NCBI GenBank assembly: GCA_035549015.1
Contig: DASZRW010000147.1
Location: 1-64,000 of the forward strand
Origin: JAFDZV01 sp035549015
GTDB lineage: Bacteria; Bacteroidota; Ignavibacteria; OLB7
Direction: 5' to 3'
DNA length: 64,000 nucleotides
The position numbers and the translations under genes were made by a program. The notes under the pieces are model-generated. The model was not told the DNA's origin and did not search any database. It worked only from the letters and a program-made list of their open reading frames with translations. Positions 9,997-19,106 of this stretch are shown here, in pieces (position 1 is the first letter of the stretch; the number at the start of each line of letters is the position of its first letter).

Positions 9997-11097
9997 TCAG
10001 AGCTTCTGAATCGAGGAGATCTTCAGGCGCGATCCCGGCCGTACCTGAAGAATGCCGGTGGCGACAACGGTGTCCCCATCGGCAAGGCCCTTGACAACCT
10101 CAACCTGCCGCTCGGTTCTCAGCCCGAGATTGATCGGCCGCGGCTGCGCCGCCCCATCCTTCGCAACGAACACCTTCGCGCCGTTGGCATCCGGGATAAC
10201 GGCCTCGCTCGGAATCATCAGCGCGCCGGGACGACGGCTGAGCTCCAGGCTCACCTCGGCAAATGCACCTGCGCGGAGTTCATTCCCCGGATTCGGGCAG
10301 GTTGCCCGAACGTCCAGCGTGCGCGTCTGCTGATCGATTCGCGGTTCGGTGGCATACACACGTGCAGTGAATGTGCGGGTGATTCCCTGTACCGTGAAGT
10401 TGATCGTGCTGCCATTCCCCACCAGCCGGGCATACCGCTCCGGTACGGAGAAGTCGATCTTGGCGGGGGACATGTTGGTGAGCGTGGCGATCCTGGTGGC
10501 CGGAGAGATGTAGCTTCCCTCGCTCACACTTCGAAGGCCGATCGTTCCGGAGAACGGCGCGCGGATCTCCGTCTTCGCAATCTGCGCCTTCAGCAGTTCG
10601 ATATCGGCGGCGGCGCTCTTCATGTCGCTCAGCGCCTCGTCGTACTCCGCCTGGCTCACGGCATCCTTCTCGCGCATCGTCCGCTGGCGCGCCTCCTTCA
10701 TGTCGGCGAGCTCCTTGTGCGCCTGGGCACGCTGAAGCTGCGCCTGGAGTTCCGAGTCGTTGATCTTCACCAGCAGCATGCCGCGGTGTACAACGGTCCC
10801 TTCACGGAAGTAGATCTTGACGATCTTGCCGGGTATCTCGCTCTGAATGTCCACCTGTTCCGATGGCGAGATCGTTCCCGTGATGCTGACACGGTCCACG
10901 GCATCGGACGGACGAACCACGTAGGCGGTAACGATCACCGGGCCGGCAGCTCCCTTGCGTGCTCCCTCTCCGCCTCCGCCGCCGGATGCACGAGGCGCCC
11001 CGCTGCCGAACAGCGTAATGAGTTTTGGAACAGCCAGAGCGGCGAGCACAGCCAGAGCGATGCCCGCTATCAGAAAGCGTCGTGAGCGTATAGTCAT
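9997..11097 (-). CDS. RND efflux adaptor (AcrA/MdtA-like membrane-fusion protein)
   Basis: A 366-residue periplasmic adaptor for the pump encoded next. An N-terminal anchor (FLIAGIALAVLAALAVPKLI) is followed by a short Gly-rich linker, then DRVSITGTISPSEQVDIQSE leading into the lipoyl-like domain. A helical hairpin at about 120-175 and beta-barrel/membrane-proximal domains (EIRAPFSGTIGLRSVSEG, LRAGAFAEVSLEL) complete the RND-MFP architecture. A weak AGGA stretch precedes the ATG. It is the first gene of the efflux run; a candidate TATTTTTG promoter element lies 137 bases upstream. Confidence 0.92.
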   Translation of the reverse strand: MTIRSRRFLIAGIALAVLAALAVPKLITLFGSGAPRASGGGGGEGARKGAAGPVIVTAYVVRPSDAVDRVSITGTISPSEQVDIQSEIPGKIVKIYFREGTVVHRGMLLVKINDSELQAQLQRAQAHKELADMKEARQRTMREKDAVSQAEYDEALSDMKSAAADIELLKAQIAKTEIRAPFSGTIGLRSVSEGSYISPATRIATLTNMSPAKIDFSVPERYARLVGNGSTINFTVQGITRTFTARVYATEPRIDQQTRTLDVRATCPNPGNELRAGAFAEVSLELSRRPGALMIPSEAVIPDANGAKVFVAKDGAAQPRPINLGLRTERQVEVVKGLADGDTVVATGILQVRPGSRLKISSIQKL

Positions 11098-11233
11098 GGT
11101 GTTCGTCCTGTCACCCGGGATGATATTGCCGACGAAGGGAGCGGAAGCCGTTCGGTGGGGGAACGCCGTTCGGATCGTCTGGGTGGGATGGCCGGCGCTG
11201 CAGGATATCTTCCCGCCTCTCCGGACCGAACGG

Positions 11234-11241
11234 CAAAAATA
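11234..11241 (-). promoter_or_regulatory. Candidate -7 element for the RND efflux operon
   Basis: On the minus strand this reads TATTTTTG, an exact match to the Bacteroidota -7 consensus TAnnTTTG. It sits 137 bases upstream of the adaptor start. I found no TTG at the expected -33 distance, so the assignment is tentative. The rest of the 538-base gap 11098-11635 shows no gene I can support. Confidence 0.35.
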
Positions 11242-11635
11242 CGACTTGCCTGTAAAGAAATCGTTATCGCCGCGCCTCCCGATCGTTGCAATACAGTGTG
11301 CAGATCACGTTCGAGACCGCCGATGCGATTCGGTTCCCGAGAATTGCTCCGCTCCGGCAATTTATTTCGGCCCGCCCCGGCATCGGCGCATTGCGGGATC
11401 ACGCACTATTTGATCCCTGCGTTCGTCTCCCCGCTCCATCCGCAATGCCGTCAGGGCCTGCGGTCCCGAATCGGCCGGTGAACGCATTGCAACGGCCGGC
11501 GAAGTCCTCTTGTCTGTCCGCCAGATGACGAACGGGACCGGCCGGGCATTGCGGCATGCCGCGCTCTTCGTCATGGAAGAACCGCGCCCCTGGAACGATC
11601 GGCATCCCCCATCCCATTACTATCTGGAGTTCTGC

Positions 11636-12613
11636 GTGCAACAGCGAACACTGCGAGACCTTACCGTATCGGCCATCGGCCTCGGCTGCATGGGTATGAG
11701 CGAGTTCTACGGCACATCGAGCGAAGCCGAATCGCTGGCTACGATCCACCGGGCGCTCGAGCTTGGCCTGACATTCCTGGATACCGCGGACATGTACGGG
11801 CCGTACGTCAACGAGGAACTGGTTGGCCGCGCCGTGCGCGGGCGGCGCGATGCCGTTGTGCTGGCAACCAAGTTCGGCATCGTGCGCGACCCCTCGCTCC
11901 CGGGCGGCCGCGCCATCAACGGACGGCCGGAGTATGTCCGGAAGTCATGCGAGGGAAGTCTGAAACGGCTGGGCGTGGAGACGATCGACCTCTACTATCT
12001 GCACCGCCTGGACCCGAACACTCCGATCGAGGAGACCGTGGGGGCAATGAGCGAACTGGTTCATGAAGGGAAGGTCCGGGCGATCGGACTCTCGGAAGTC
12101 TCAGCCGCAACCCTTCGTGCCGCCAATGATGTTCATCCGATCACCGCACTGCAAAGCGAGTACAGCCTCTGGACGCGTGACCCCGAGGATGGCGTGCTGG
12201 ATGCATGCGGCGAACTGGGCATCGGCCTGGTTGCCTACAGTCCGCTGGGCCGCGGATTCCTGACCGGGCAGATTACCAGCCCGGACGACTTCGAGGAGGG
12301 TGATTTCCGGAAGACGAATCCACGCTTCCAGGGAGAGAACTTCACGCGCAATCTGCAACTGGTGGAGGCGGTAAAGACGATCGCGTCGGCGAAGGGCTGC
12401 ACGCCCGCACAGCTTGCGCTCGCATGGTTGCTGGGCCTTGATGAGCATATCGTCCCGATCCCCGGCACCAGGCGGGTTCGAACGCTGGAGGAGAATCTGG
12501 GAGCACTGAACGTTCATCTAACGGCCGGTGAGTACGAGGAACTGGAGGCGATCTTCCCGAAGGGAGCGGCGGCCGGCGCTCGCTATGCCAGCATGGCGGC
12601 AGTGAACAAGTAG
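11636..12613 (+). CDS. Aldo/keto reductase
   Basis: A 325-residue NADPH-dependent oxidoreductase of the AKR superfamily (AKR13/YajO-like). The catalytic tetrad is visible as Asp49, Tyr54, Lys79 and His123 in the motifs FLDTADMYG, VLATKFG and DLYYLHRLDP. The nucleotide-binding C-terminal segment includes VPIPGTRRVRTLEENLGA. The GTG start at 11636 was preferred over an upstream ATG because it gives the usual family N-terminus (RTLRDLTVSAIGLGCMGMSE) and has GGAG five bases upstream. The stop codon lies inside a 25-bp imperfect tandem duplication. The gene is separated from both neighbours, so it is probably monocistronic. The physiological substrate is unknown. Confidence 0.92.
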   Translation: MQQRTLRDLTVSAIGLGCMGMSEFYGTSSEAESLATIHRALELGLTFLDTADMYGPYVNEELVGRAVRGRRDAVVLATKFGIVRDPSLPGGRAINGRPEYVRKSCEGSLKRLGVETIDLYYLHRLDPNTPIEETVGAMSELVHEGKVRAIGLSEVSAATLRAANDVHPITALQSEYSLWTRDPEDGVLDACGELGIGLVAYSPLGRGFLTGQITSPDDFEEGDFRKTNPRFQGENFTRNLQLVEAVKTIASAKGCTPAQLALAWLLGLDEHIVPIPGTRRVRTLEENLGALNVHLTAGEYEELEAIFPKGAAAGARYASMAAVNK

Positions 12614-12651
12614 GCCGTAAACAGCGGTGAACAAGCAGGGCGTAAACAAGT
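12602..12651. repeat. 25-bp imperfect tandem duplication over a stop codon
   Basis: Two 25-base units (12602-12626 and 12627-12651) share GTGAACAAG and CGTAAACA blocks. The first unit contains the last codons and the TAG stop of the aldo/keto reductase gene; in the second unit the TAG has become CAG. It is one of several short tandem duplications at gene ends in this window. Confidence 0.7.
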
Positions 12652-12756
12652 GCCCGATGATCAGGCAGGCGATGCGCCCGGATATCTGAACGGCTGTTCG
12701 GTTGAATGGCGGCTCGATGGGTGTGCGGCGGGTCATCGCCTGCGGCGGGGGATGCG

Positions 12757-13608
12757 CTATTCCACGAAGCGCCAGGTCAGGCCGGTGCCGAGGAAGTAAT
12801 CGGGGCCGAAGGGAGAGATCCTGATGCCTGCGGTGAGATCGGCCTGGAACGTCGGCGTTGTCAGCAGCGACAGGCCGGCATCGATGCCGTGCAACGGATG
12901 CGAGGTTGGATCCACGTTACCGTAGATCTCCGCGAATGCGTTCAGGCCCGGCTCCGGGCTCACGTTGAGATGTGCGGAGTAGGAGATGCCCGGTATCGCG
13001 TTGTTGCCGTTCCAGCTTCCGCCAACGTTGTAGCAGATCCACGCGCTGCGGGCAACCGACTTCTTGAAGGCGAACGTAACCGACGGCGCAGGGTACTTGG
13101 CATACAGTCCCTGCGTTCCAACCGGGAGCGCGAGCATGAACGCGATCGCCATCTCCGGGCGGGGGCCGCGCTCCTTCGCGATGAAGCTCTTGCATCCAAC
13201 GGCAATGCCGCGCACGCCGCGGCGTGTCGATTCCAGTCCGCTGGAATCGATCGTCGCGGTCTGATCCAGAAACTCCCCCGTCACACGCAGTTCGAAGGTG
13301 GGAAGCAACCCCACGCGGAGCACCGTTGTGGGATAGCGCAGGATGAGCGTGCTGGTTGTGGACGTAGCCTGGCGGGCCGCCACGATCCCGGTCTCCACCT
13401 GCGCCGTGTGGGCAGGGGCGAGCGTGGGGAGCATCGTCTGCCCGGGACGATCGGATATGAGCAGCGGCTCCTGTGCATGCGCGGCGTCAGGACCAACGGC
13501 GCCAAGCCATGCGATCACCATCACCAACGATAGGCGCACGTGAAGCCACGAACCTCCGGACCTGCGTACACCCAAACGCATGCGCGATGTGTGCGTGTCG
13601 TTATGCAT
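12757..13608 (-). CDS. Outer-membrane transporter-like beta-barrel protein
   Basis: A 283-residue secreted protein with signal peptide (LVMVIAWLGAVGPDAAHAQ). The mature start LLISDRPGQTMLPTLAP, followed by QVETGIV, matches the Bacteroidota transporter/phenol MetA-pathway-like barrel family, in which TDRP and QVE motifs are characteristic. Alternating beta-strand pattern continues to a terminal aromatic-rich strand (GTGLTWRFVE). The ATG at 13608 is the first with a plausible signal and has GGAG 11 bases upstream; a more distal GTG is also open. No operon partner is evident. The transported compound is not predictable; the family assignment rests on motif recollection. Confidence 0.65.
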   Translation of the reverse strand: MHNDTHTSRMRLGVRRSGGSWLHVRLSLVMVIAWLGAVGPDAAHAQEPLLISDRPGQTMLPTLAPAHTAQVETGIVAARQATSTTSTLILRYPTTVLRVGLLPTFELRVTGEFLDQTATIDSSGLESTRRGVRGIAVGCKSFIAKERGPRPEMAIAFMLALPVGTQGLYAKYPAPSVTFAFKKSVARSAWICYNVGGSWNGNNAIPGISYSAHLNVSPEPGLNAFAEIYGNVDPTSHPLHGIDAGLSLLTTPTFQADLTAGIRISPFGPDYFLGTGLTWRFVE

Positions 13609-13790
13609 CGTGAACGATCTCCATTTCCGTTCCACACCACAGGATGCAACAATAGCGCGGAATGATCAAACATCGGCATACGACGTTGTCCGGAGGCGAT
13701 GGCCTGCCGCCGCCGGGCACCGGCGGCGCGCGGACGCACGGCACGGATCACCGACGTGCCGGGCCCGGCCTCACAATGGCGTGCGCGTTG

Positions 13791-13798
13791 TACATTTG
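13791..13798 (+). promoter_or_regulatory. Candidate -7 promoter element before the DUF4328 gene
   Basis: TACATTTG matches the Bacteroidota TAnnTTTG element exactly and lies 62 bases upstream of the start at 13861. No TTG is found at the standard -33 spacing, so support is partial. Confidence 0.35.
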
Positions 13799-13860
13799 CG
13801 CCCATCATTCATGTTGACCCCGGCGTATCAACCAGCTCGTTCACACAGACATGAACCACT

Positions 13861-14515
13861 ATGCGCTCGATCCAGGGGTTTGCACGTTTCGCCATCATCC
13901 CCTTCCATGCTCAACTGCTTGTCCTTGCCATTGAGTTGATACGGGACATCCGCATCCTCACCGTTGCCGGCGGAGTGTTCACGGTTGGCAGCCTTTCACT
14001 TACTCCTTTCAGCGGCATCTGGATTGGACGGATCGACATGGCAACGCGGCTTGCCTGCGCAGTGGCATTCCTGATCTGGTTCTTTCATGCCTACAGGAAT
14101 ATCGAGCGGGCTGCCATACCGGACCGCAAGTACTCGTCCACCTGGGCCGTGGTGGGATTCCTCGTTCCCTTCCTCAACCTGGCGCCCCTACTCCGTGATG
14201 CGGGAAGTGCATCAGGCATCCGCCTGGCTTGCCGATGATGATCGCATCGGTGACTGGAACGGCCATGTGTTCAATACGCGCATCACGGCATGGTGGTTGT
14301 TCTACACCGCATGGGTCATATTCGGGTGGATGAGCATTACGTTCGGTCGCGATGGCGGGGTGACGGGATCCCCTCTGGAATCGGTCTTCTTTGAGATGCT
14401 GCGCAACGTCTCGGGCATCGTTGCCGTCATCATCGCCATCAGAATCGTCTCGATCATCTCGAAGCAGCAGGAGGTGGCTGTGATCCGGACGGAGGAGGAG
14501 TTCCTTCTGGGGTAG
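13861..14515 (+). pseudogene. DUF4328 membrane protein gene with a frameshift near 14185
   Basis: Two overlapping frames together make one DUF4328-type membrane protein. The first frame runs from 13861 through WAVVGFLVPFLNLAP. The second supplies PYSVMREVHQASAWLADDD and continues through two hydrophobic helices (TAWWLFYTAWVIFGWMSITF, VSGIVAVIIAIRIVSII) to the stop at 14515. The family consensus places PFLNL directly before PYxVMREIWxAS, so the switch falls at GGCGCCCCTA around 14181-14190. One extra C in the run of four, or loss of a GC dinucleotide, would explain it. It may be a true mutation, an assembly error or, less likely, programmed frameshifting. Function of the family is unknown. Confidence 0.75.
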
Positions 14516-14635
14516 GCCTGGAGCAGGCGCGGCTGCCGCACCACAGCCCATCCTGCTTCGCACGGTAACGCGGGGGGACACATGGCGTGCATCCATCATT
14601 GGCATCACGGATGCAGATCATCATGCACCTTCATC

Positions 14636-15037
14636 ATGCGCGCCCATCCCCGGATCGTTGCCGTTCACGCCCTTCTCTTCCTGGCCTGCTGGCTCGGCAT
14701 CCGGTATTTCCACACCGGCGGTGATGGCATCGTCTTCCTCTGCTACCCGATCGCTGCCGGGCTGTTCGCGGGATTCTTCTGTGCGCCGCGGTGGGGATTC
14801 TCCGTCGGGACGGGCAACATGGTGATGATCGCACAGGGAATCGGGATCGTTGCGATGAACGCGCACGAGCACGCGACGCATCCCGAGCTCAGCCATTGCG
14901 ACATGACCTTCCTCGCCGTCATGATCTGTACTCCCATCGGCATGGCGCTCCTCTCCGCGATCGCAGCCGTTGCCCGAGGCCTGCGATGGATCGGCGACCG
15001 GCTGTACCTCGCGTACGCCGCACAGCAGCGATCGTAA
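14636..15037 (+). CDS. Small hypothetical membrane protein
   Basis: A 133-residue protein I do not recognise. It has about four hydrophobic segments: IVAVHALLFLACWLGI, GIVFLCYPIAAGLFAGFF, MVMIAQGIGIVAM and FLAVMICTPIGMALLSAIAA. The loop between the third and fourth is His-rich (AHEHATHPELSHCD), which might bind metal, though this is speculation. The internal ATG at 14636 is preferred to 14582 because the longer form adds a His/Cys-rich stretch unlike a membrane N-terminus. It follows the broken DUF4328 gene by 120 bases on the same strand. It ends 101 bases before the convergent acetyltransferase gene. Confidence 0.6.
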   Translation: MRAHPRIVAVHALLFLACWLGIRYFHTGGDGIVFLCYPIAAGLFAGFFCAPRWGFSVGTGNMVMIAQGIGIVAMNAHEHATHPELSHCDMTFLAVMICTPIGMALLSAIAAVARGLRWIGDRLYLAYAAQQRS

Positions 15038-15085
15038 ACCTTGTACAGTTCGCGACATCCGGAGTGCGGACTGCCGGCACCTGCC

Positions 15086-15131
15086 GTACGAACTGTCGGC
15101 GGATGCAGGTACGAACTGTCGGCGGATGCAG
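15086..15131. repeat. 23-bp perfect tandem repeat, two copies
   Basis: Units 15086-15108 and 15109-15131 are identical and begin GTACGAACTGTCGG. A degenerate related string (GTACAGTTCGCGACATCCGG) lies just upstream from about 15041. The repeat sits in the short gap between two convergent genes, 7 bases from the acetyltransferase stop. Confidence 0.85.
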
Positions 15132-15138
15132 GATGGGA

Positions 15139-15579
15139 TCAGGCCAGCGTCTTGCGCATCGCACGATGAGGGATCGTTACCTCCTCGAAGACACCGCCAA
15201 CGCATTCGTAGCCAAGCCGCTCGTAGAAGGGGACAACGTTGAGGCGCGCGTTCAGCACCACCTCGGCGAAGCCACGCTCGCGCGCAACATGCTCGGAGCG
15301 TTCCACCAGGGCACGCCCCACTCCCTGTGCCTGCCGTTCCTGCGCCACGGCTACCTGGCGCATCTTCACCGTGCGGGCATCAACGGGCGTCAGAATCAGG
15401 CAGGCCACGAGGGCGTTCCCATCGTAGCAGGCCAGATGGATGTCGCCGGTCTCGGCCGCCAACTGCTCCGGCGTGAAGTGCAGACCCAGCGGGCGGCGCA
15501 GCACCGAGTCGCGCAGCGCAACCGTCTCCCGGTATTCCTGCGACCCGTGCCGAACGATCTGGAACGTATGTGTGCTCAT
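15139..15579 (-). CDS. GNAT-family N-acetyltransferase
   Basis: A 146-residue acetyl-CoA-dependent acetyltransferase. The acetyl-CoA binding motif A is visible as KMRQVAVAQERQAQGVGRAL (residues about 72-91; pattern Q/RxxGxG/A), followed by NVVPFYERLGYECVG, the usual motif B with its Tyr. The C-terminus ends EVTIPHRAMRKTL, which resembles ElaA/YjcF-like members. The start at 15579 is the only Met giving a normal GNAT N-terminus. It is divergent from gatB, with a 141-base spacer. The acceptor substrate is unknown. Confidence 0.88.
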   Translation of the reverse strand: MSTHTFQIVRHGSQEYRETVALRDSVLRRPLGLHFTPEQLAAETGDIHLACYDGNALVACLILTPVDARTVKMRQVAVAQERQAQGVGRALVERSEHVARERGFAEVVLNARLNVVPFYERLGYECVGGVFEEVTIPHRAMRKTLA

Positions 15580-15720
15580 GACTTCCGTGCTTCCGCAAAC
15601 GACTTCCGAAATCTCGTGGAGGCAACCACGTTTTGCTCCTCCGGGCAATACCGGCCGCAAACCTACAACCGGGCTTCCTATATTCGCAGCGCAAACGAAC
15701 CCCGATCCATCCCAGTGATT

Positions 15721-17205
15721 ATGTCTGAAACGTCGATCATCGATAGCACGATTCTCGAAACCTACGAGCCGGTAATCGGCCTGGAGGTACATGCGCAGCT
15801 GCTCACGCAGGCCAAGGCATTCAGCCGGGCGGCAACGGAGTTCGGGCCCACACCCAACACCAATACGGATCCCGTGGTCCTGGGTCATCCCGGGACGCTG
15901 CCAACGGTGAACCGGCTTCTGGTGGAGCATACGGTGCGGATGGGTCTGGCCACCAACTGCCGGATACGTCCGCGGAGCCGGTTCTCCAGGAAGAACTACT
16001 TCTATCCCGATCTCCCCAAGGGCTACCAGATATCGCAGTACGATGATCCCATCTGCCACGATGGATGGGTGGAGATCGATCTGGAGGGCGAGGTGAAGCG
16101 CATCAGGATCAACCGTATCCACATGGAGGAGGACACGGGGAAGATGATCCACGATCTGGACATCAACAACACGCTCGTGGATCTGAACCGCGCCGGAGCG
16201 TGCCTGATCGAGATCGTATCGGAGCCGGACATCCACTCCTCGCGCGAGGCCTATCTGTATCTGATGCAGATCAAGAGCATCGTTACCTACCTCGGCATCT
16301 GCTCCGGGAACATGGAGGAAGGGGCATTGCGATGCGATGCGAACATCTCCGTGCGGAAGCGGGGTGCGGAGAAGTTCGGCACGCGCACCGAGGTGAAGAA
16401 CATGAACTCCTTCAGGAACGTGGAGCGGGCGATCGAGCACGAGATAGCGCGGCAGATCGAACTGCTGGAGTCCGGCGGGCAGGTGGTGCAGCAGACACGC
16501 ATGTGGGATGCCGCAAGCCGCACAACGCGGACGATGCGCTCCAAGGAGTCCGCGCACGACTATCGGTATTTCCCGGAGCCGGATCTGCTTGCCGTGATCG
16601 TTACCGATGAGATGATGCAGGCCGCACGGGCGGCGCTGCCGGAACTGGCGATCGCACGCAGGCGCCGCTTCGCCGAAGAGTACGGCCTGCCCGCCTACGA
16701 TGCCGGCGTGCTTACCGAAACCCGCGATCTCGGGGACTACTTCGAGGCAACGGCGAACGCGCTGAAGCAGAAGAGCACCGAGCGCTTCAAGCTGGTGAGC
16801 AACATCATCATGACCGAGGTGCTGCGCGTGCTCACGGAGTCCAAGACGGAGATCACGGACTTCGCAATCCAGCCGGACCGGCTGGCCGGCCTCGTGGAGC
16901 TGTTCGCATCGGATGCCATCTCCTCCAAGAACGTCAAGGATATCTTCGGCGCAATGCTGGAGTCCGACAGAAGCGCCGGGGAGATCAGCGCGGAGAAGGG
17001 ATTCGTGCAGATCAGCGACAACGGCTTCATCGAGGATGCGGTTCAGCAGGTGCTCACCGCCAACGCGCAGCAGCTCGAGGCCTATCGCGGTGGAAAGACG
17101 AACCTGTTCGGGTTCTTCGTTGGCGAAACGATGAAGCTTACCCGCGGCAAGGCGAACCCCAAGCTCGTGAACGAAATACTCCGCGCGAAACTGGACGAAG
17201 CCTGA
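15721..17205 (+). CDS. gatB: Aspartyl/glutamyl-tRNA(Asn/Gln) amidotransferase subunit B
   Basis: A 494-residue GatB of the GatCAB complex, which amidates misacylated Glu-tRNA(Gln) and Asp-tRNA(Asn). Typical N-terminus YEPVIGLEVHAQLLTQAKAF is followed by PNTNTDPVVLGHPGTLPTVN, FSRKNYFYPDLPKGYQISQY and the IHMEEDTGK motif, and by RVEVKNMNSF-like KNMNSFRNVERA. The C-terminal YqeY-like tRNA-contacting domain occupies about residues 345-494. Full length matches the family. GatA and GatC are not in the window, so the genes are unlinked here, as often seen. No Shine-Dalgarno precedes the ATG. Confidence 0.97.
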   Translation: MSETSIIDSTILETYEPVIGLEVHAQLLTQAKAFSRAATEFGPTPNTNTDPVVLGHPGTLPTVNRLLVEHTVRMGLATNCRIRPRSRFSRKNYFYPDLPKGYQISQYDDPICHDGWVEIDLEGEVKRIRINRIHMEEDTGKMIHDLDINNTLVDLNRAGACLIEIVSEPDIHSSREAYLYLMQIKSIVTYLGICSGNMEEGALRCDANISVRKRGAEKFGTRTEVKNMNSFRNVERAIEHEIARQIELLESGGQVVQQTRMWDAASRTTRTMRSKESAHDYRYFPEPDLLAVIVTDEMMQAARAALPELAIARRRRFAEEYGLPAYDAGVLTETRDLGDYFEATANALKQKSTERFKLVSNIIMTEVLRVLTESKTEITDFAIQPDRLAGLVELFASDAISSKNVKDIFGAMLESDRSAGEISAEKGFVQISDNGFIEDAVQQVLTANAQQLEAYRGGKTNLFGFFVGETMKLTRGKANPKLVNEILRAKLDEA

Positions 17206-17267
17206 GGCGGCCGTGCGCTCCCCCGGCATACCGGATGCGCTCTCCGCCTCGAGAGGCTGCGCCGCAG

Positions 17268-17306
17268 CGTCCCGGCCGGCGGGCGGATCCGCAATCGGCC
17301 GGGACG
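17268..17306 (+). terminator. Hairpin terminator after gatB
   Basis: An 11-bp perfect stem (17268-17278 with 17296-17306) and a 17-base loop lie 63 bases past the gatB stop, followed by GGTTTC. The T tract is short, but the stem is very GC-rich. Confidence 0.5.
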
Positions 17307-17443
17307 GGTTTCAACAACGCGCACGCCGGCGTTCCTCTCTGCAGCGGCATTGTCTGTTCCGCTGCATTGCATTTCGTCATGTTTCTGGCTAAACCTTCCT
17401 CCTCGTTTTCCGTTTCAGGGTGAAAATTATCCGGGATCGATCA

Positions 17444-18139
17444 ATGACACGTCCGCTCGCCATGAGATACCCACGGTTGTTCCTTCTTCTCGCACCGCTT
17501 GCAGTTGCCGCCGCAATCGCCGGATGCGTGGAGAAGGGATCCAGCATCGTCACGTTCGACGAGGTGCTCCAGAACGTGACCTTCAGGAACAAACTTCTTG
17601 CACCCGTTGTGCTCTATCGCGACGGCCAGGTGCTGGACACGCTTCCGGCGCAGTCCGTTCGCATCTACGATATCGGGCATCGCGGTCCGGTGCATCATGC
17701 ATGGCGTTTGATTGCGCCGCTGGACCGCTACGGCCACAAGGCCGGCCTGGAGACAACGATCGATGTGGGCGTACAGTATGCGATCAACGGTGAATACGTC
17801 ATCGACAACAACCTCCATGGCTCCGGCCCCGATGCCGGCCGCACCATCTTCACCCCGCTGGTGGCGAACTTCTCTCCGTACGCGCTGCGGCTTACCGCCA
17901 ACTACGAGGAGGACGACCAGGTTGTCACCGATTACCTGATCCCGCACAGCCTGGACTCCACGCTCTCCCATGCCCCCTACTTCTTCTGGAATACCCACTC
18001 CAACATCCGGCTGGATGCGATCACGGGGTCCTACTGGCGCTTCTATACGCGCGACGATACGACGTCATCCCAGTTGCGGATGGATGACACCGGTAACTAC
18101 GACGGCTCCGGCCGCACGGTGCCGATATCGGTTTACTGA
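17444..18139 (+). CDS. Hypothetical lipoprotein
   Basis: A 231-residue exported protein of unknown function. The N-terminus has a signal (RLFLLLAPLAVAAAIAGC) with a good lipobox IAGC, placing lipidation at Cys28. The mature part looks like a beta-sandwich: NVTFRNKLLAPVVLYRDGQV and TLPAQSVRIYDI recall small Ig-like or DUF4397-like folds, but I would not assign a family. The ATG at 17444 is preceded by GGGA; a GTG at 17420 and an ATG at 17462 are alternatives. It is followed 76 bases later by a predicted barrel protein on the same strand, so the two may be co-transcribed. Confidence 0.7.
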   Translation: MTRPLAMRYPRLFLLLAPLAVAAAIAGCVEKGSSIVTFDEVLQNVTFRNKLLAPVVLYRDGQVLDTLPAQSVRIYDIGHRGPVHHAWRLIAPLDRYGHKAGLETTIDVGVQYAINGEYVIDNNLHGSGPDAGRTIFTPLVANFSPYALRLTANYEEDDQVVTDYLIPHSLDSTLSHAPYFFWNTHSNIRLDAITGSYWRFYTRDDTTSSQLRMDDTGNYDGSGRTVPISVY

Positions 18140-18215
18140 GAGCCTGCAGATCCAACACCGGAGTTTCAGCCGGGCCAATCGCGAATCGACCATGTACATC
18201 AATCAGGAAGTGACG

Positions 18216-18998
18216 ATGAAGCGTCGCAACGTTCGATCCCTCTACACGGCCCTCCCGATCGCCGCTCTCATTGCCGTTGTGTCGGCGCTCTCCGTGCACG
18301 CGCAGGAACGGCACAGCACCTACTACGATTCTTCCACACCGCTCTCGGTGGTGATCGGCGTGAAGGGAGGCGTGGTTCTCACATCCGCCCGCCAGCAGTT
18401 CCCGAGCGTTCGCATCGGGGATTCGTACGCGGGCTCCGGCACCATCTCCAGCAGCTTCGGCCGTACCGGCCTTGGCAGCCGGTACGGGCTGGACATTCTG
18501 ATCCCGTTCACGTCCAGGCTCGGGATCGTGGGTGACCTCGCCGTGCAGACATCGGATGTGCGCCTTGCGGCCGACGGAAGCCGCCCTGCGGTCCGGTTCG
18601 ACCTGCAGGCCGTGCAGGGAGGGATCGGCCTTCAGGGGAATCTCTACGTGGACACCAGTGCCTTTGCCGGACCGGGTTTGCGGACGGTCTATCTCAGCGG
18701 CGGCCCCGATATCGCGCTCGGCATAATCGAGAATCGTCTGGAGGGATATCGCGTGGACAGCAACAACGTGATGACGCCGGCAACAGGGAGCTTCGACAAC
18801 AACGATCCCTTCCGCACGCTGGTGGCACTCCGCTTCGCGGGGGGCGTGCGCTATGGGATCGGCGTGCACTGGGAGCTGCAGGGCGAGGCATCGTATGCGT
18901 TTGCGCTGAACTCCCTCTTCTCCAGCACCGTTGTTCGCGACAACAGCTTCACGTTCGACAACCTCGGCGTCATGCTCGGCCTGGGCTATCGGTTCTGA
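18216..18998 (+). CDS. Outer-membrane beta-barrel protein (PorT/OmpA-barrel-like)
   Basis: A 260-residue predicted outer-membrane protein. Signal peptide LPIAALIAVVSALSVHAQ is followed by a barrel beginning VVIGVKGGVVLTS and ending LGVMLGLGYRF, with terminal Phe as expected for BAM recognition. The alternating hydrophobic/polar pattern, and segments such as RYGLDILIPFTSRLGIVGDL and LVALRFAGGVRYGIGVHWEL, fit 8-10 strands of the Bacteroidota barrel group. The ATG at 18216 has AGGAAG at a good distance; an ATG at 18192 adds only MYINQEVT. Specific function unknown. Confidence 0.8.
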   Translation: MKRRNVRSLYTALPIAALIAVVSALSVHAQERHSTYYDSSTPLSVVIGVKGGVVLTSARQQFPSVRIGDSYAGSGTISSSFGRTGLGSRYGLDILIPFTSRLGIVGDLAVQTSDVRLAADGSRPAVRFDLQAVQGGIGLQGNLYVDTSAFAGPGLRTVYLSGGPDIALGIIENRLEGYRVDSNNVMTPATGSFDNNDPFRTLVALRFAGGVRYGIGVHWELQGEASYAFALNSLFSSTVVRDNSFTFDNLGVMLGLGYRF

Positions 18999-19106
18999 GC
19001 GTGCAGGTTCGGGGAGGCCGTGATGTGCAGTCGGGCGAGGGACGGGGCTGCGGCGCTACGGTGGGATATCGCAATGCGATGGACGCGGATGGCGATGCGG
19101 CGGAGA

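Noticed and set aside
13861..14515. Programmed frameshift in the DUF4328 gene
   Set aside because: No slippery heptamer with a downstream structure is evident; mutation or sequence error is simpler.
15679..15686. TATATTCG as a gatB promoter
   Set aside because: No TTG lies 19-21 bases upstream, so I did not list it as a feature.
14791..15720. Upstream extension of the gatB frame
   Set aside because: Sequence before the Met at 15721 is unlike any GatB and overlaps the acetyltransferase gene on the other strand.
15580..17229. N-terminal extension of the acetyltransferase frame on the minus strand
   Set aside because: Antisense to gatB and without domain content; the GNAT fold starts at 15579.
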